Shown here in pieces: positions 46,801-54,221 of a DNA stretch of 64,000 nt. The translations under genes and the position numbers were made by a program. Location of the stretch: positions 1 through 64,000 of the forward strand of contig JAHCJP010000003.1 of NCBI GenBank assembly GCA_026126205.1, read 5' to 3'. The notes beneath the pieces are model-generated. The model did not search any database. It saw only the letters and a program-made list of their open reading frames with translations, and was not told the DNA's origin. Positions within the stretch are counted from its first letter, which is position 1. Each line of letters opens with the position of its first letter. Source of the DNA: Maricaulaceae bacterium (GTDB lineage: Bacteria; Pseudomonadota; Alphaproteobacteria; Caulobacterales; Maricaulaceae).

Positions 46801-47021
46801 TTCGACAGGCCGTATTCCTGGAGGAAGGATTCCATCAGGCCGCGCTTGCGTTTGCCGGCGCGGGCGCGGCGGACCAGGTCGACGGCGGCGGTCCGCGCCG
46901 TTTCGCGTTCGGCCCCGTTCAGGCCGCTGGCTTCGGCCAGCGGCGCGGCGGCCTGCGCCTCGGGCGCGAACTTGCCCGCGTCGAGGCTGTTCCAGTCGAT
47001 CATGGCGGCGGCGTCGGGCAT
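43887..47021 (-). CDS. putA: Bifunctional proline dehydrogenase / P5C dehydrogenase PutA
   Basis: A 1044-residue enzyme that oxidises proline to glutamate. The N-terminal half is the FAD-dependent PRODH barrel (VSVKLSALHPRYHAV, MVRLVKGAYWDTEI, FATHNAHTLCAV, FQRLHGMGEALY). The C-terminal half is the aldehyde dehydrogenase (NFPLAIFTGQVAAALAAGNAV, GSTAVARRIN, AETGGLNGMFVD, GQRCSALRV with the catalytic Cys). It lacks the N-terminal ribbon-helix-helix DNA-binding domain of enteric PutA, so it is not its own repressor, and the length fits the minimal PutA type. A GGAG site precedes the ATG at 47021; residue 7 is another Met. Confidence 0.95.
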   Translation of the reverse strand: MPDAAAMIDWNSLDAGKFAPEAQAAAPLAEASGLNGAERETARTAAVDLVRRARAGKRKRGLMESFLQEYGLSNREGLALMCLAEALLRVPDAATADRLIAEKISGGDWGARLGKSESWLVNASTLGLLLTGAVVDVDARARRDPAAYFRALTQKLGEPVIRTAVMQAMRILGEQFVLGRSIEEGLKRGRKISGEGALHSFDMLGEGARTAADAARYHLRYMEAIAAVGAARGAGPAAAVDGVSVKLSALHPRYHAVKQARIMAELYQLMLEQAQAAKAADIGLTIDAEESDRLVLSLQLLDRLAREPSLAGWNGLGLAVQAYQKRAGAVIERLVALGRAAGRRLMVRLVKGAYWDTEIKFAQQMGWPDFPVWTTKPATDLNYLACARAMLAAPDAIYSQFATHNAHTLCAVRALAEKAGVAEYEFQRLHGMGEALYAAARDAFGPHPVRVYAPVGSHEDLLPYLVRRLLENGANTSFVHSFLDAKVPPEAVARGPFEVLGGAAPAPHPKIPTPPQLYGPGRMNSQGIDLSQAATRERFAAALAAFDKADPLSAGPIICGETPKGDGHPVTSPADRSRTLGSVSHAGEADIERAFAAAAKAQPGWDRKGGPARAEILRAMADAMEKHAGRLIALMAREAGKTLADGVAEVREAVDFCRYYAAEAEAKFGAPERLPGPAGETNHLHLKGRGVFVCISPWNFPLAIFTGQVAAALAAGNAVLAKPAEQTSLIAHEAVKLFHKAGVPADVLHLVIGPGSKVGAKLTSDDRVAGVAFTGSTAVARRINSALAGTKGPIPVLIAETGGLNGMFVDTSALKEQVVDDAVLSAFGSAGQRCSALRVIFLPEETADSLIEGLSGAMDELKIGDPADPATDVGPVIDERARDGLEAHMARMREQAKVIKQLDPGPLYKTGSFLGPALVELPSLDLLEEEEFGPILHVVRYRRKDLEKTCAALAAKGYGLTLGVHSRLQAFQDAVTAAVPAGNVYVNRNMIGAVVGVQPFGGEGLSGTGPKAGGPHYLARFASERTVTVNIAAQGGDPELLNLG

Positions 47022-47155
47022 GCCGGGGCTCCGGTCGGGGCGGGCGCGCGGAACATGACGGAGGCGGCGCGGGCGGGCAAGAGGGCCGCGCTGCGCGCTT
47101 CGCCTTGCGCGCCGAATGGGCTAAGACCGCCGCGGATTGCATGCGAGCCGAGCCG

Positions 47156-48310
47156 ATGACGATGAAGACCGCCGCCCAGACCGCCGCCGAGCCTGCCCCC
47201 TTTCCGGAGGACGACGAGCGCCCGCAGCGCATCATGCTGGTCACCGACGCCTGGGAGCCGCAGGTCAACGGCGTGGTCCGCACGCTGACCCGCACCGTCG
47301 ACGAGTGCCGCGCCATGGGCCATGTGGTGGAGGTGATCCACCCCGGCCTCGGCTTCAAGACCTTCCCCCTGCCCACCTATCCCGAGATCCAGATGGCGGT
47401 CGGCGCGCGCAAGGACATCGAACGCCGCTTCCAGCAGTTCGAGCCGGAGGCGATCCATATCTCCACCGAGGGCACGCTGGGCATGGCGGCGCGGGCGGTG
47501 TGCCTGAAGTGGAAGCTGCCCTTCACCACCACTTACCACACCCAGTTCCCGCAATATGTCCACGCGCGGTTTCCCTTCGTGCCGCTGGCGGCCGGCTATG
47601 CCTTCATGCGCTGGTTCCACAACGCCGGCGGCGGCGTGATGGTGGCCACGCCCACCATGCGCGACGACCTGACCCGCCACGGGCTGAAGAACATCAAGTC
47701 CTGGGCCCGCGGTGTGGACACCGAGCTGTTCCACCCGGACAGGCGCGGCGTTGGCGGCGGGTTGTTCAAGGATCTCGAAAAACCCGTCTTTCTCTATGTC
47801 GGCCGGGTGTCGGTGGAGAAGAATATCGAGGCGTTCCTGAAACTGGACCTGCCGGGCTCGAAGGTCGTGGTCGGCCCCGGGCCGCAGCTTGAGGAGCTGC
47901 GCCGCAAGTATCCGGAGGCTCATTTCCTCGGCCCGAAATCGGGCGAGGACCTGGCCCGGCACTACGCCGACGCCGACGTGTTCGTATTCCCCAGCCTGAC
48001 CGACACCTTCGGCCTGGTGATCCTGGAGGCGATGGCCGCCGGCACGCCCGTGGCGGGCTACCCCGCCCCCGGCCCCATCGACATCATCCCCGGCTCCGGC
48101 GCCGGCGTGGTGCACGAGGATCTGCGCCAAGCCTGCCTCGGCTGTCTGGAGCTGAAGCGCGAGGACGCGCGGGCCTATGCCGAGAAATTCTCCTGGCGCG
48201 CCTGCGCGCAGGAATTCGTCCGCAATCTGAAACCGCAGCCGAAGCCGGAGCGCAAACGGTTCTGGAAACGGCTGCGCCTGCGCCTGCGCAAGGAACGCCA
48301 GCTTTTCTAA
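47156..48310 (+). CDS. Glycosyltransferase family 4 (lipid-type) protein
   Basis: A 384-residue GT-B enzyme. The N-terminal domain has LVTDAWEPQVNGVVRTL and TYHTQFPQYV; the donor-binding C-terminal domain has YVGRVSVEKNIEAFL and the EX7E-type motif DTFGLVILEAMAAGTPVAGY. Related alphaproteobacterial proteins make glycosylated diacylglycerols; the acceptor here is unknown. The C-terminus is strongly basic (RKRFWKRLRLRLRKERQLF), suitable for binding acidic membranes. It is divergent from putA and convergent with the porin gene. The start could also be the ATG at 47141. Confidence 0.85.
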   Translation: MTMKTAAQTAAEPAPFPEDDERPQRIMLVTDAWEPQVNGVVRTLTRTVDECRAMGHVVEVIHPGLGFKTFPLPTYPEIQMAVGARKDIERRFQQFEPEAIHISTEGTLGMAARAVCLKWKLPFTTTYHTQFPQYVHARFPFVPLAAGYAFMRWFHNAGGGVMVATPTMRDDLTRHGLKNIKSWARGVDTELFHPDRRGVGGGLFKDLEKPVFLYVGRVSVEKNIEAFLKLDLPGSKVVVGPGPQLEELRRKYPEAHFLGPKSGEDLARHYADADVFVFPSLTDTFGLVILEAMAAGTPVAGYPAPGPIDIIPGSGAGVVHEDLRQACLGCLELKREDARAYAEKFSWRACAQEFVRNLKPQPKPERKRFWKRLRLRLRKERQLF

Positions 48311-48320
48311 CCCCCTGAAA

Positions 48321-48346
48321 AGCAAAGGGCGGCCCGAAGGCCGCCC
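48321..48346 (-). terminator. Terminator of the porin gene (possibly shared)
   Basis: GGGCGGCC / GGCCGCCC stem (48327-48334 with 48339-48346) with a four-base loop. On the minus strand it is followed by TTTGCTTTT, so it best serves the porin gene; on the plus strand the tail lacks Ts. It lies between the convergent glycosyltransferase and porin stops. Confidence 0.7.
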
Positions 48347-48370
48347 CCGCCTGTCGCATTTCCGGGTGCG

Positions 48371-49540
48371 CTACCAGTCGATCTGGGCGCGCGCCTGGAA
48401 GCCGTTGACGGTTCCCGGGCCATAGACCGAGCCCGCGCCGCGGACCTCGGTATGCACATAGTTGAACATGAAGCGCACGAAGCGTTCCGGATACCAGTTC
48501 AGGCCGGCGGTCCAGGTCTGCAGACGGCCCGAGGCGTCGAGATCGGTGATCTCGTAGCGCCCGGCCAGCTCCCACGCGCCGTTGCCCCCGGCGGAGACGG
48601 CGTTCGCCGGCGCGGTGCGCTGGAACGTGCCGTTGCTGGCGCGGTAGGCGCGGGTCTCGCCGGTCAGGAACCAGCCCGCGGAGACGAAGCCGCTGGTGAA
48701 GTCGGCCGAGACGCCGTCCACGTCCTCGCGCATCGCTTCGGCGTGGATGTGCATCGGGCCGGATATCCAGGCCGCCTCAAGCCCGTAGAGCACCGAGGAG
48801 TCCTGGCCGGTGTTGGCGTCGATATAGCGCGGGGCGTAGCGGAAGGTCGGCCGCGAGCGCACGCGCACGCCCGGCCCGTCGCCGGCGTCGAAATAACGCA
48901 CATGCGCGCCGAGATGCAGGACATTGCCGTTCGAATTGACCGGCGTCAGCGTGCCGCGCGCGGCGATGGCCATGGATTCGGACAGCGCCGAACCCGACAG
49001 GTTCTCGCCGAAACCGCCGCCGAACACGCCGACGGCGAAGGAGTGGGCGTCGCCGCCCGTGGACAGCATCACGCCGATGCGGCGGTCGAGCCGGAAGGCG
49101 CCGTTGGGCTGGCCGCGCTCCATGAAGGTGATGTTGGTGGACGAGGTCAGATGCTCCATCGAGTTCGGGGTCTTGAAATGCCCGAAGGTGACGGTCATGC
49201 CGTTGTCCATCCGGTAGCTGAGCGAGATGTCCTTCGCGTCGACATTGTTCTCGGCGAAGTCCAGCTCGGCGACATAGCTGAACCGGTTATAGGTCCCCTG
49301 CACGCCCAGGCGCGCGGCGCGGGCGTTGGTCTCGCGGAAGCTGCGGTCCAGCCCCGGCGTGTCGGAATTGATGTAGGCGGCGTCGAAGTAAAACCGGCCG
49401 CGAATGCGGAAACTGTTGCCGGTGGCCGGGTCCGTGATCTGCGGTGACGGGCCGGAGAAGGTGATGCGCGGCGGTTCGTTGGCGGCGGCGGCGGCGGACA
49501 GCATTAGGGCTGCGGCGGCGCCGGAAATGATCGGTTTCAT
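48371..49540 (-). CDS. OprO/OprP-like (phosphate-selective type) outer-membrane porin
   Basis: A 389-residue barrel with a signal peptide (MKPIISGAAAALMLSAAAAA). Porin O/P family features are FRIRGRFYFDAAYIN, GVQGTYNRFSYVAELDFAENNVDAKDISLSYRMDNGMTVTFGHFKTPNSMEHLTSS and a C-terminal GFQARAQIDW. The family in Pseudomonas takes up phosphate or polyphosphate; specificity here is inferred from the adjacent phn genes and PHO box. AAGGGA precedes the ATG at 49540. It is on the same strand as phnC-phnDE but 247 bases behind, after a hairpin, so it may have its own promoter. Confidence 0.85.
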   Translation of the reverse strand: MKPIISGAAAALMLSAAAAANEPPRITFSGPSPQITDPATGNSFRIRGRFYFDAAYINSDTPGLDRSFRETNARAARLGVQGTYNRFSYVAELDFAENNVDAKDISLSYRMDNGMTVTFGHFKTPNSMEHLTSSTNITFMERGQPNGAFRLDRRIGVMLSTGGDAHSFAVGVFGGGFGENLSGSALSESMAIAARGTLTPVNSNGNVLHLGAHVRYFDAGDGPGVRVRSRPTFRYAPRYIDANTGQDSSVLYGLEAAWISGPMHIHAEAMREDVDGVSADFTSGFVSAGWFLTGETRAYRASNGTFQRTAPANAVSAGGNGAWELAGRYEITDLDASGRLQTWTAGLNWYPERFVRFMFNYVHTEVRGAGSVYGPGTVNGFQARAQIDW

Positions 49541-49725
49541 GTTTGCGTTCCCTTGTACAGAAGGGGTCGTCCCCCGGATCACCCGCCCCGGTTTCCGGCG
49601 GCAGGCGCGAGCCCGGCGATAAGCGCGCGCCGCGACGCTTTGATGATATGTTGACGACGGAGCCGTGAAGACTGTTTGAAGCTCTTGTGTCAGTGGACGG
49701 AGTTTTCCTGTTTTTCCAATACGTT

Positions 49726-49757
49726 GCGGCCGCCCCGCCACGAAGCGGAGCGGCCGC
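49726..49757 (-). terminator. Hairpin after the phnD-phnE fusion gene
   Basis: GCGGCCGCTCCGC / GCGGGGCGGCCGC, 13 bp with one G-T pair (49726-49738 with 49745-49757), about 30 bases after the stop. There is no run of Ts, so it may be a weak or Rho-assisted terminator, or an mRNA 3' stabiliser. Confidence 0.5.
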
Positions 49758-49787
49758 GCCGCCGTAAGCGATTGATGCGTTCCCGGA

Positions 49788-51794
49788 CTATACGAGGCGT
49801 TTGCGCAACAGCTGGCTCAGCAGGTCGACCAGGGTGACAGCGACGATGATGATCAGGATGATCGCCGCGGTCTTGCCGTACTGGAACGAGCGGATGTTCT
49901 CGATCAGCACCTGGCCGATGCCGCCCGCCCCGATCAGGCCGAGGATGGTGGCCGCGCGCGTGTTCGATTCGAACCGGTACAGCGCATAGGACACCCACAG
50001 CGGGATCACCTGCGGGATCACCGCCCAGGTCACCTCGTTCAGCGGCGTGGCGCCGGTGGCGCGCACGCCTTCCACCGGGCCTTCGTCGATGGATTCGACC
50101 GCCTCGGAGAACAGCTTGGCCAGAACGCCGGCGGTGTGGAAGGCCAGCGCCATCACGCCCGCGAACGGGCCGAGGCCGACGGCGGCCACGAACACGGCGG
50201 CGACCACCAGTTCATTGATCGCGCGCAGAGCGTCCATCAGGCGCCGCACCGGCTGCACGATCCACACCGGCGCGATGTTGCGCGCGCCCAGCAGCCCGAA
50301 GGGAATCGCCAGGATGACGGCGATGAAGGTGCCCCACAGCGCGATCTGCACCGTCACCATGGTCTGGTTGACATAGGTGCGCCAGTCGCCCCAGTCGAGC
50401 TGCACGAACCCGCCGACATACTCGCCCATGCGGTCGGCGTTTTCGGCCAGCAAGGGCAGCTTGAACACCTCCGCCGGCCAGAAGCTCCAGACCAGCAGGC
50501 CGAACAGCCCGCCCCACACCGCGGCGTCGATCAGCCGGTCGGACAGCAGGCGCTGCGGCGCGTGCCGGGCCGGACGCGAGGCGGCGAACAGCAGGCCGAA
50601 CATGATCAGCCCGGCGAGCGCGCCATAGCCGACGCGCGCCCACACACCAGTGTCGCGGCGGCGGTCGATCAGGGCCGCCTGCACCGGGCGCGGCTGGTCG
50701 GCCAGGAAGCGGCTGACCATCTCCTCCACCTCGCCGGTGGGGTTGTCGGGATCGGCCAGCACGCGCTCGCGCGCCATGACGATGTTGGCCGACAGGTCGC
50801 GCGTCGCGGCCATGCGCTCGCGCCGCGCAAGATCGTTCAGCTCCGCCTCCAGCTCGGCGACGCGCTCGGCGCGCTCCTCGTCGCCGAGGTCCGGGCGGTT
50901 CAGCGTCTCGGCCAGTTGCTGGATCAATTCCATGCGGATCACGGGCAGGAAATGGTCGTCGGTGGCCGGCAGGAAGCCGCCCATTTCCAGCTCGCGCAGG
51001 ATGTGCTGCTCATGGGCGCGCTGCTCGACCCCGCCGCGCCAGCCATAGGTGAGGAAGAACTCCATCACCCGGGTCTTGATGTCGGGCGCCAGGTCGATCC
51101 GCCACATGATCGGGTCGGTCTGGATCAAAGGCGATTCCCAGATCACCCGCATCCGCGCCAGCGTCTCCGGCTGCAGCCGGGCGAGGCGGACGAGGTTGGT
51201 GGAGTTGTTCACCGCGGCGTCGAGATAGCCGTTGGCGATCGCCAGCGCGTTTTGTTCGTGGCTGGCGATGGAGACGTTGTTGAAACAGGTCTGCGGGTCG
51301 ATGCCGCGCGCCGCGAAGATATAGGCGTTGGGCACCAGCGTGCCCGAGGTGGACAGCGGGTCGCCCATGCCGAAATTGACCGTGCGGTCGCAGGCCAGCA
51401 GGTCCTCGAGATTCTGCAGCGGGCTGTCGCGCGGCACGATGATGATGGCGCGATAGCCTTCCTGGCCGTCGGGATAAATGAACTTGGCGAACACCTCGGC
51501 GTTGGCGCGGCGCGCCGCCTCCAGCCCCGAGCGGTTGGTCAGCCAGGCGATATGCACCTGGTTGGCGCGCATCGCCTCGATCACGCCGGCGTAGTCGCCG
51601 GCGGTGCGCAGCTCCACGTCCAGGCCGGTGTCGCGGCGCATGTCCTCGACGAACGGCTCCCACAGCGACAGCACGGCCTCGGACTGTTCGGTGGCGACGA
51701 CGCCGAAGACGATGCGGTCGCGCTGCTGGGCCTCGGCCGCGGCGGCGAGGGCGAAAACGGCGGCGCAGAGCGCGGCGAGAAAGCGGATGATCAT
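49788..51794 (-). CDS. Phosphate/phosphonate ABC transporter: PhnD-PhnE fusion (binding protein + permease)
   Basis: A single 668-residue frame holding two normally separate proteins. Residues 1-23 are a signal peptide. Residues 25-275 are a PhnD-type binding protein (GVVATEQSEAVLSLWEPFVEDM, and GMGDPLSTSGTLVPNAYIF, the ligand-loop motif). Residues 280-380 are a charged helical linker. From about 388 it becomes a PhnE-type permease with about six membrane helices and the EAA loop at about 565-600 (EAVESIDEGPVEGVRATGATPLNEVTWAVIPQ). It starts by an ATGA overlap with phnC. The upstream open frame to 52697 shadows phnC and is not part of it. Function: import of phosphate, phosphite or phosphonate; no C-P lyase genes are nearby. 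Confidence 0.88.
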   Translation of the reverse strand: MIIRFLAALCAAVFALAAAAEAQQRDRIVFGVVATEQSEAVLSLWEPFVEDMRRDTGLDVELRTAGDYAGVIEAMRANQVHIAWLTNRSGLEAARRANAEVFAKFIYPDGQEGYRAIIIVPRDSPLQNLEDLLACDRTVNFGMGDPLSTSGTLVPNAYIFAARGIDPQTCFNNVSIASHEQNALAIANGYLDAAVNNSTNLVRLARLQPETLARMRVIWESPLIQTDPIMWRIDLAPDIKTRVMEFFLTYGWRGGVEQRAHEQHILRELEMGGFLPATDDHFLPVIRMELIQQLAETLNRPDLGDEERAERVAELEAELNDLARRERMAATRDLSANIVMARERVLADPDNPTGEVEEMVSRFLADQPRPVQAALIDRRRDTGVWARVGYGALAGLIMFGLLFAASRPARHAPQRLLSDRLIDAAVWGGLFGLLVWSFWPAEVFKLPLLAENADRMGEYVGGFVQLDWGDWRTYVNQTMVTVQIALWGTFIAVILAIPFGLLGARNIAPVWIVQPVRRLMDALRAINELVVAAVFVAAVGLGPFAGVMALAFHTAGVLAKLFSEAVESIDEGPVEGVRATGATPLNEVTWAVIPQVIPLWVSYALYRFESNTRAATILGLIGAGGIGQVLIENIRSFQYGKTAAIILIIIVAVTLVDLLSQLLRKRLV

Positions 51795-52597
51795 GCCTTT
51801 TCTCCCGCGTCGGCGTCGTCCATTACGTCCCGGTACTCGTCGCCATAGATCTCGATCAGGCGGTCGCGGTCCAGCTTTTCGATCGGGCCGTCGAAGGCCA
51901 CGACGCCGTTCTTCAGCGCCACGGCGCGCTGGCAGTATTTCAGCGCGTAATCGACCTGGTGCAGCGTCACCACCACGGTGATTCCGTCTTCGCGGTTCAG
52001 TTCGGCCAGCAGCCGCATCACGCGCCGCGCCGCCACCGGGTCCAGCGAGGCGATGGGCTCGTCGGCGAAAATCGCCTTCGCCCCCTGCACCAGCGCGCGG
52101 GCGATGGCGCCGCGCTGCTGCTGGCCGCCGGACAGGTCGGAGGCGCGCTTGCCGGCGTGTTCGATCACGCCGACGCGCTCCAGTGCCGCCATCGCCCGGG
52201 CGCGATCCCCGGTGGCGAACAGGCCCAGAGCGCCCTTCCAGGGCGGCATGCGCCCCAGCGCGCCCAGCAGGGCGTTGGCGTAGAGACTGATTCGCTTCAC
52301 CAGGTTGAACTGCTGGAAAATGAAGCCGACCTGCGCCCGCGCCCGGCGCACGCCGCGCGACAGCTTGCCGTTTTCCTGCACGCGGTCGCCGAAGATACGA
52401 ATCACGCCCGAGCCGGCATCCGCCACCACCAGGCCGGTGGCGGCGCGCAGCAGCGTCGACTTGCCGGATCCGGACGGGCCGATCAGCGCCACCATCTCGC
52501 CGGGCGCGACGGTCAGCGACACGTTCTCTATCGCCCGCATGGGGCCGTAGGACTTGGTGACGTCGCGCACTTCGAGTGCGGCGGCGGGCTGGGTCAT
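51791..52597 (-). CDS. phnC: Phosphonate/phosphate ABC transporter ATP-binding protein PhnC
   Basis: A 268-residue ATPase: Walker A GPSGSGKST, Q-loop FIFQQFNLVKR, signature DLSGGQQQRGAIARAL, Walker B AIFADEPIASLDP and switch His in VTLHQVDYAL. It starts at MTQPAAALEVRDVTK (52597). A PHO box and a long perfect hairpin lie just upstream. It is the first gene of phnC-phnDE. Confidence 0.95.
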   Translation of the reverse strand: MTQPAAALEVRDVTKSYGPMRAIENVSLTVAPGEMVALIGPSGSGKSTLLRAATGLVVADAGSGVIRIFGDRVQENGKLSRGVRRARAQVGFIFQQFNLVKRISLYANALLGALGRMPPWKGALGLFATGDRARAMAALERVGVIEHAGKRASDLSGGQQQRGAIARALVQGAKAIFADEPIASLDPVAARRVMRLLAELNREDGITVVVTLHQVDYALKYCQRAVALKNGVVAFDGPIEKLDRDRLIEIYGDEYRDVMDDADAGEKA

Positions 52598-52636
52598 GGA
52601 TCGGGCTTCCCCAGTGGTTTCGCGGGCCGGACAGGC

Positions 52637-52664
52637 GGCGGCGGACCCGCGCGGGTCCGCCGCC
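52637..52664 (-). promoter_or_regulatory. 28-bp perfect palindrome in the phnC leader
   Basis: GGCGGCGGACCCGC directly followed by its reverse complement (14+14 bases), about 40 bases before the phnC start and after the PHO box. As RNA it would form a very stable hairpin in the leader; the flanking AAAA/TTTT also makes it terminator-like on the plus strand. Confidence 0.5.
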
Positions 52665-52679
52665 TTTTCGCTTAAGGGG

Positions 52680-52697
52680 ATGACGGTTTCGTGACAA
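52680..52697 (-). promoter_or_regulatory. PHO box upstream of phnC
   Basis: On the minus strand: TTGTCAC, GAAA, CCGTCAT: two 7-bp direct repeats spaced by four bases, against the PhoB consensus CTGTCAT-N4-CTGTCAT (5 of 7 and 6 of 7 matches). It lies about 83 bases upstream of the phnC start. No phoB or phoR gene is in the window. Confidence 0.65.
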
Positions 52698-52749
52698 GCC
52701 GCTGCATGAAAATGGGCTGTCAAGGTTGAAACCGGCCCCCGGGGTCTGA

Positions 52750-52848
52750 AATCCTCTTTACATGAGGAACCGCAGGTCTTATCTGCGCAAGAACCGGCGG
52801 AGGCGACGATGCCGGATTGGGTTAACTGCCTGCAGGGGGTCACGTGCG
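52750..52848 (+). promoter_or_regulatory. Structured mRNA leader of ornithine decarboxylase (candidate speF-type motif)
   Basis: Three hairpins follow one another: CCTC/GAGG (52753-52756 with 52764-52767), CGCAG/CTGCG (52771-52775 with 52783-52787) and CCGGC/GCCGG (52794-52798 with 52811-52815), then CTGCCTGCAGGGGGTCAC with the likely ribosome-binding site. Alphaproteobacterial ornithine decarboxylase genes are known to carry the conserved speF RNA element here; I cannot test the match. The same stretch, read from the ATG at 52762, is in frame with the enzyme and encodes MRNRRSYLRKNRRRRR, using AGG, CGA and TTA codons that are rare elsewhere in this window. Confidence 0.5.
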
Positions 52849-54087
52849 TTGGACACGTTCCATACTCCCCTGGACCTGGTCCGCTCTCGGCCCGTCGAGG
52901 GTCCGGTCGCGTGCGCGCGGCCGCACCGTCTGGCCGTAGCGTCCCGCTGGTTCCAGGACAACTTCTCCGGTGAGGTTCTGTACGCGGTCAAGGCGAACCC
53001 TTCGCCTTGGGTGATCGACGGTCTGTACGCCTCGGGCATCCGCTGGTTCGACGCCGCCTCCATGCCGGAAATCGAGATGATCTCGGCGCGCTGCCCGGGC
53101 GCGACGATCGCCTTCCTGCACCCGGTGAAAAGCCGCGCGGCCATCCGCCAGGCCTATTTCGACCACGGGGTGCGGATCTTCGCGCTCGACTGCGAGGACG
53201 AGCTGGCGAAAATCCAGGCCGAGACCGGCTTCGCGAAGGACCTGATCCTGATCGTGCGGCTGGCGGTGTCGAACGCCGGCAGCGCCCTGCCGCTGGCCGG
53301 GAAGTTCGGGGCCAGCGCCTTCGACGCGCCGGAGCTGATCCGCAAGTGCCGCGCCGCGGCGTTCGAGCTGGGCGTCAGCTTCCATGTCGGCAGCCAGTGC
53401 ATGGACCCGGACGCCTACCGCGCCGCGATGATGGAGGCCAGCCGCATCATCGCCCGCGCCGGGGTGACGGTGGACATCGTCGATGTCGGCGGCGGTTTTC
53501 CGTCGATCTATCCCGGCCTCGTCCCGCCGCCAATGCAGGATTATGTCGACGCCATCGAGGCGGCGTTCGAGGAAATGATGGTCCTTGAAAACGCCGACCT
53601 GTGGTGCGAGCCGGGCCGGGCGCTGGTCGCCGAGGCGGTCTCGGTGCTCACCCGGGTGGAGCTGCGCAAGGGCGACGCGCTGTATCTGAACGACGGCGCC
53701 TATGGCTGCCTGTTCGACGCCGCGCACGCCAAATGGCCGTTCCCGATGCGGGTGCACCGCGCGGCCGAGGGAACTCTCGGCGGCGACCTGGCGCCCTTCC
53801 GCCTGTTCGGGCCGACCTGCGATTCCATGGACTCCATGCCCGGCCCCTGGGACCTGCCGGCCGACATCCGCGAAGGCGACGTGGTGGAGATCGGCATGCT
53901 GGGCGCCTATGGCACGGCGATGGCGACGCGCTTCAACGGCTTCGGCGACGTGGAGACCGCGCAGGTGCGGGACTTCCCGTGGGCCAGCCTCTATGACGCC
54001 CCGCCGCAACGCATCCCGGCCGAGGAAAGCGCCGTTGTCGCCTTTCCGCGCGCCAAGCGCCGCAAGCAGCGCCTGCGGCGGCGCTAG
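52849..54087 (+). CDS. speC2: Ornithine/lysine decarboxylase, alanine-racemase fold (PLP)
   Basis: A 412-residue fold-III decarboxylase that makes putrescine (or cadaverine) from ornithine (or lysine). The PLP lysine is in LYAVKANPSPWV, the phosphate loop is VDVGGGFPSIYPG, and later motifs are WCEPGRALVAEA and FGPTCDSMDSM with the cross-subunit catalytic Cys. I prefer the TTG at 52849 (MDTFHTPLDLV), about ten bases after AGGGGG. The in-frame ATG at 52762 would add an arginine-rich leader that looks regulatory. A deoxyhypusine-synthase-like gene follows, so the two probably form a polyamine operon. The gene symbol is a placeholder for an odc-type gene. Confidence 0.88.
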   Translation: MDTFHTPLDLVRSRPVEGPVACARPHRLAVASRWFQDNFSGEVLYAVKANPSPWVIDGLYASGIRWFDAASMPEIEMISARCPGATIAFLHPVKSRAAIRQAYFDHGVRIFALDCEDELAKIQAETGFAKDLILIVRLAVSNAGSALPLAGKFGASAFDAPELIRKCRAAAFELGVSFHVGSQCMDPDAYRAAMMEASRIIARAGVTVDIVDVGGGFPSIYPGLVPPPMQDYVDAIEAAFEEMMVLENADLWCEPGRALVAEAVSVLTRVELRKGDALYLNDGAYGCLFDAAHAKWPFPMRVHRAAEGTLGGDLAPFRLFGPTCDSMDSMPGPWDLPADIREGDVVEIGMLGAYGTAMATRFNGFGDVETAQVRDFPWASLYDAPPQRIPAEESAVVAFPRAKRRKQRLRRR

Positions 54088-54221
54088 GCCGCACAGCCGA
54101 CATCCGAAACCTGACCCCGCCCCCTCCCCTTTTCACGGGGAGGGGGTAGGGTGAGCAAATCCCGCGCGGCGTTGCCGATCACACGCCGGACCACCCGGAA
54201 CACACGACAGGAACAGACGAC
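54088..54221. repeat. Single GC-rich dispersed repeat between odc and the DHS-like gene
   Basis: CCCCCTCCCC, TTTTCA, and GGGGAGGGGG (about 54120-54147) form a hairpin of the same CCCTCCCC/GGGGAGGG family as the elements at 12.0 and 57.1 kb. It lies in the gap and may attenuate read-through or stabilise the upstream mRNA. Confidence 0.5.

Noticed and set aside
51795..52697. Upstream extension of the phnD-phnE frame
   Set aside because: That part overlaps phnC in another frame and is Arg/Gly-rich; phnC has a full ABC ATPase motif set and the signal peptide sets the fusion start at 51794.
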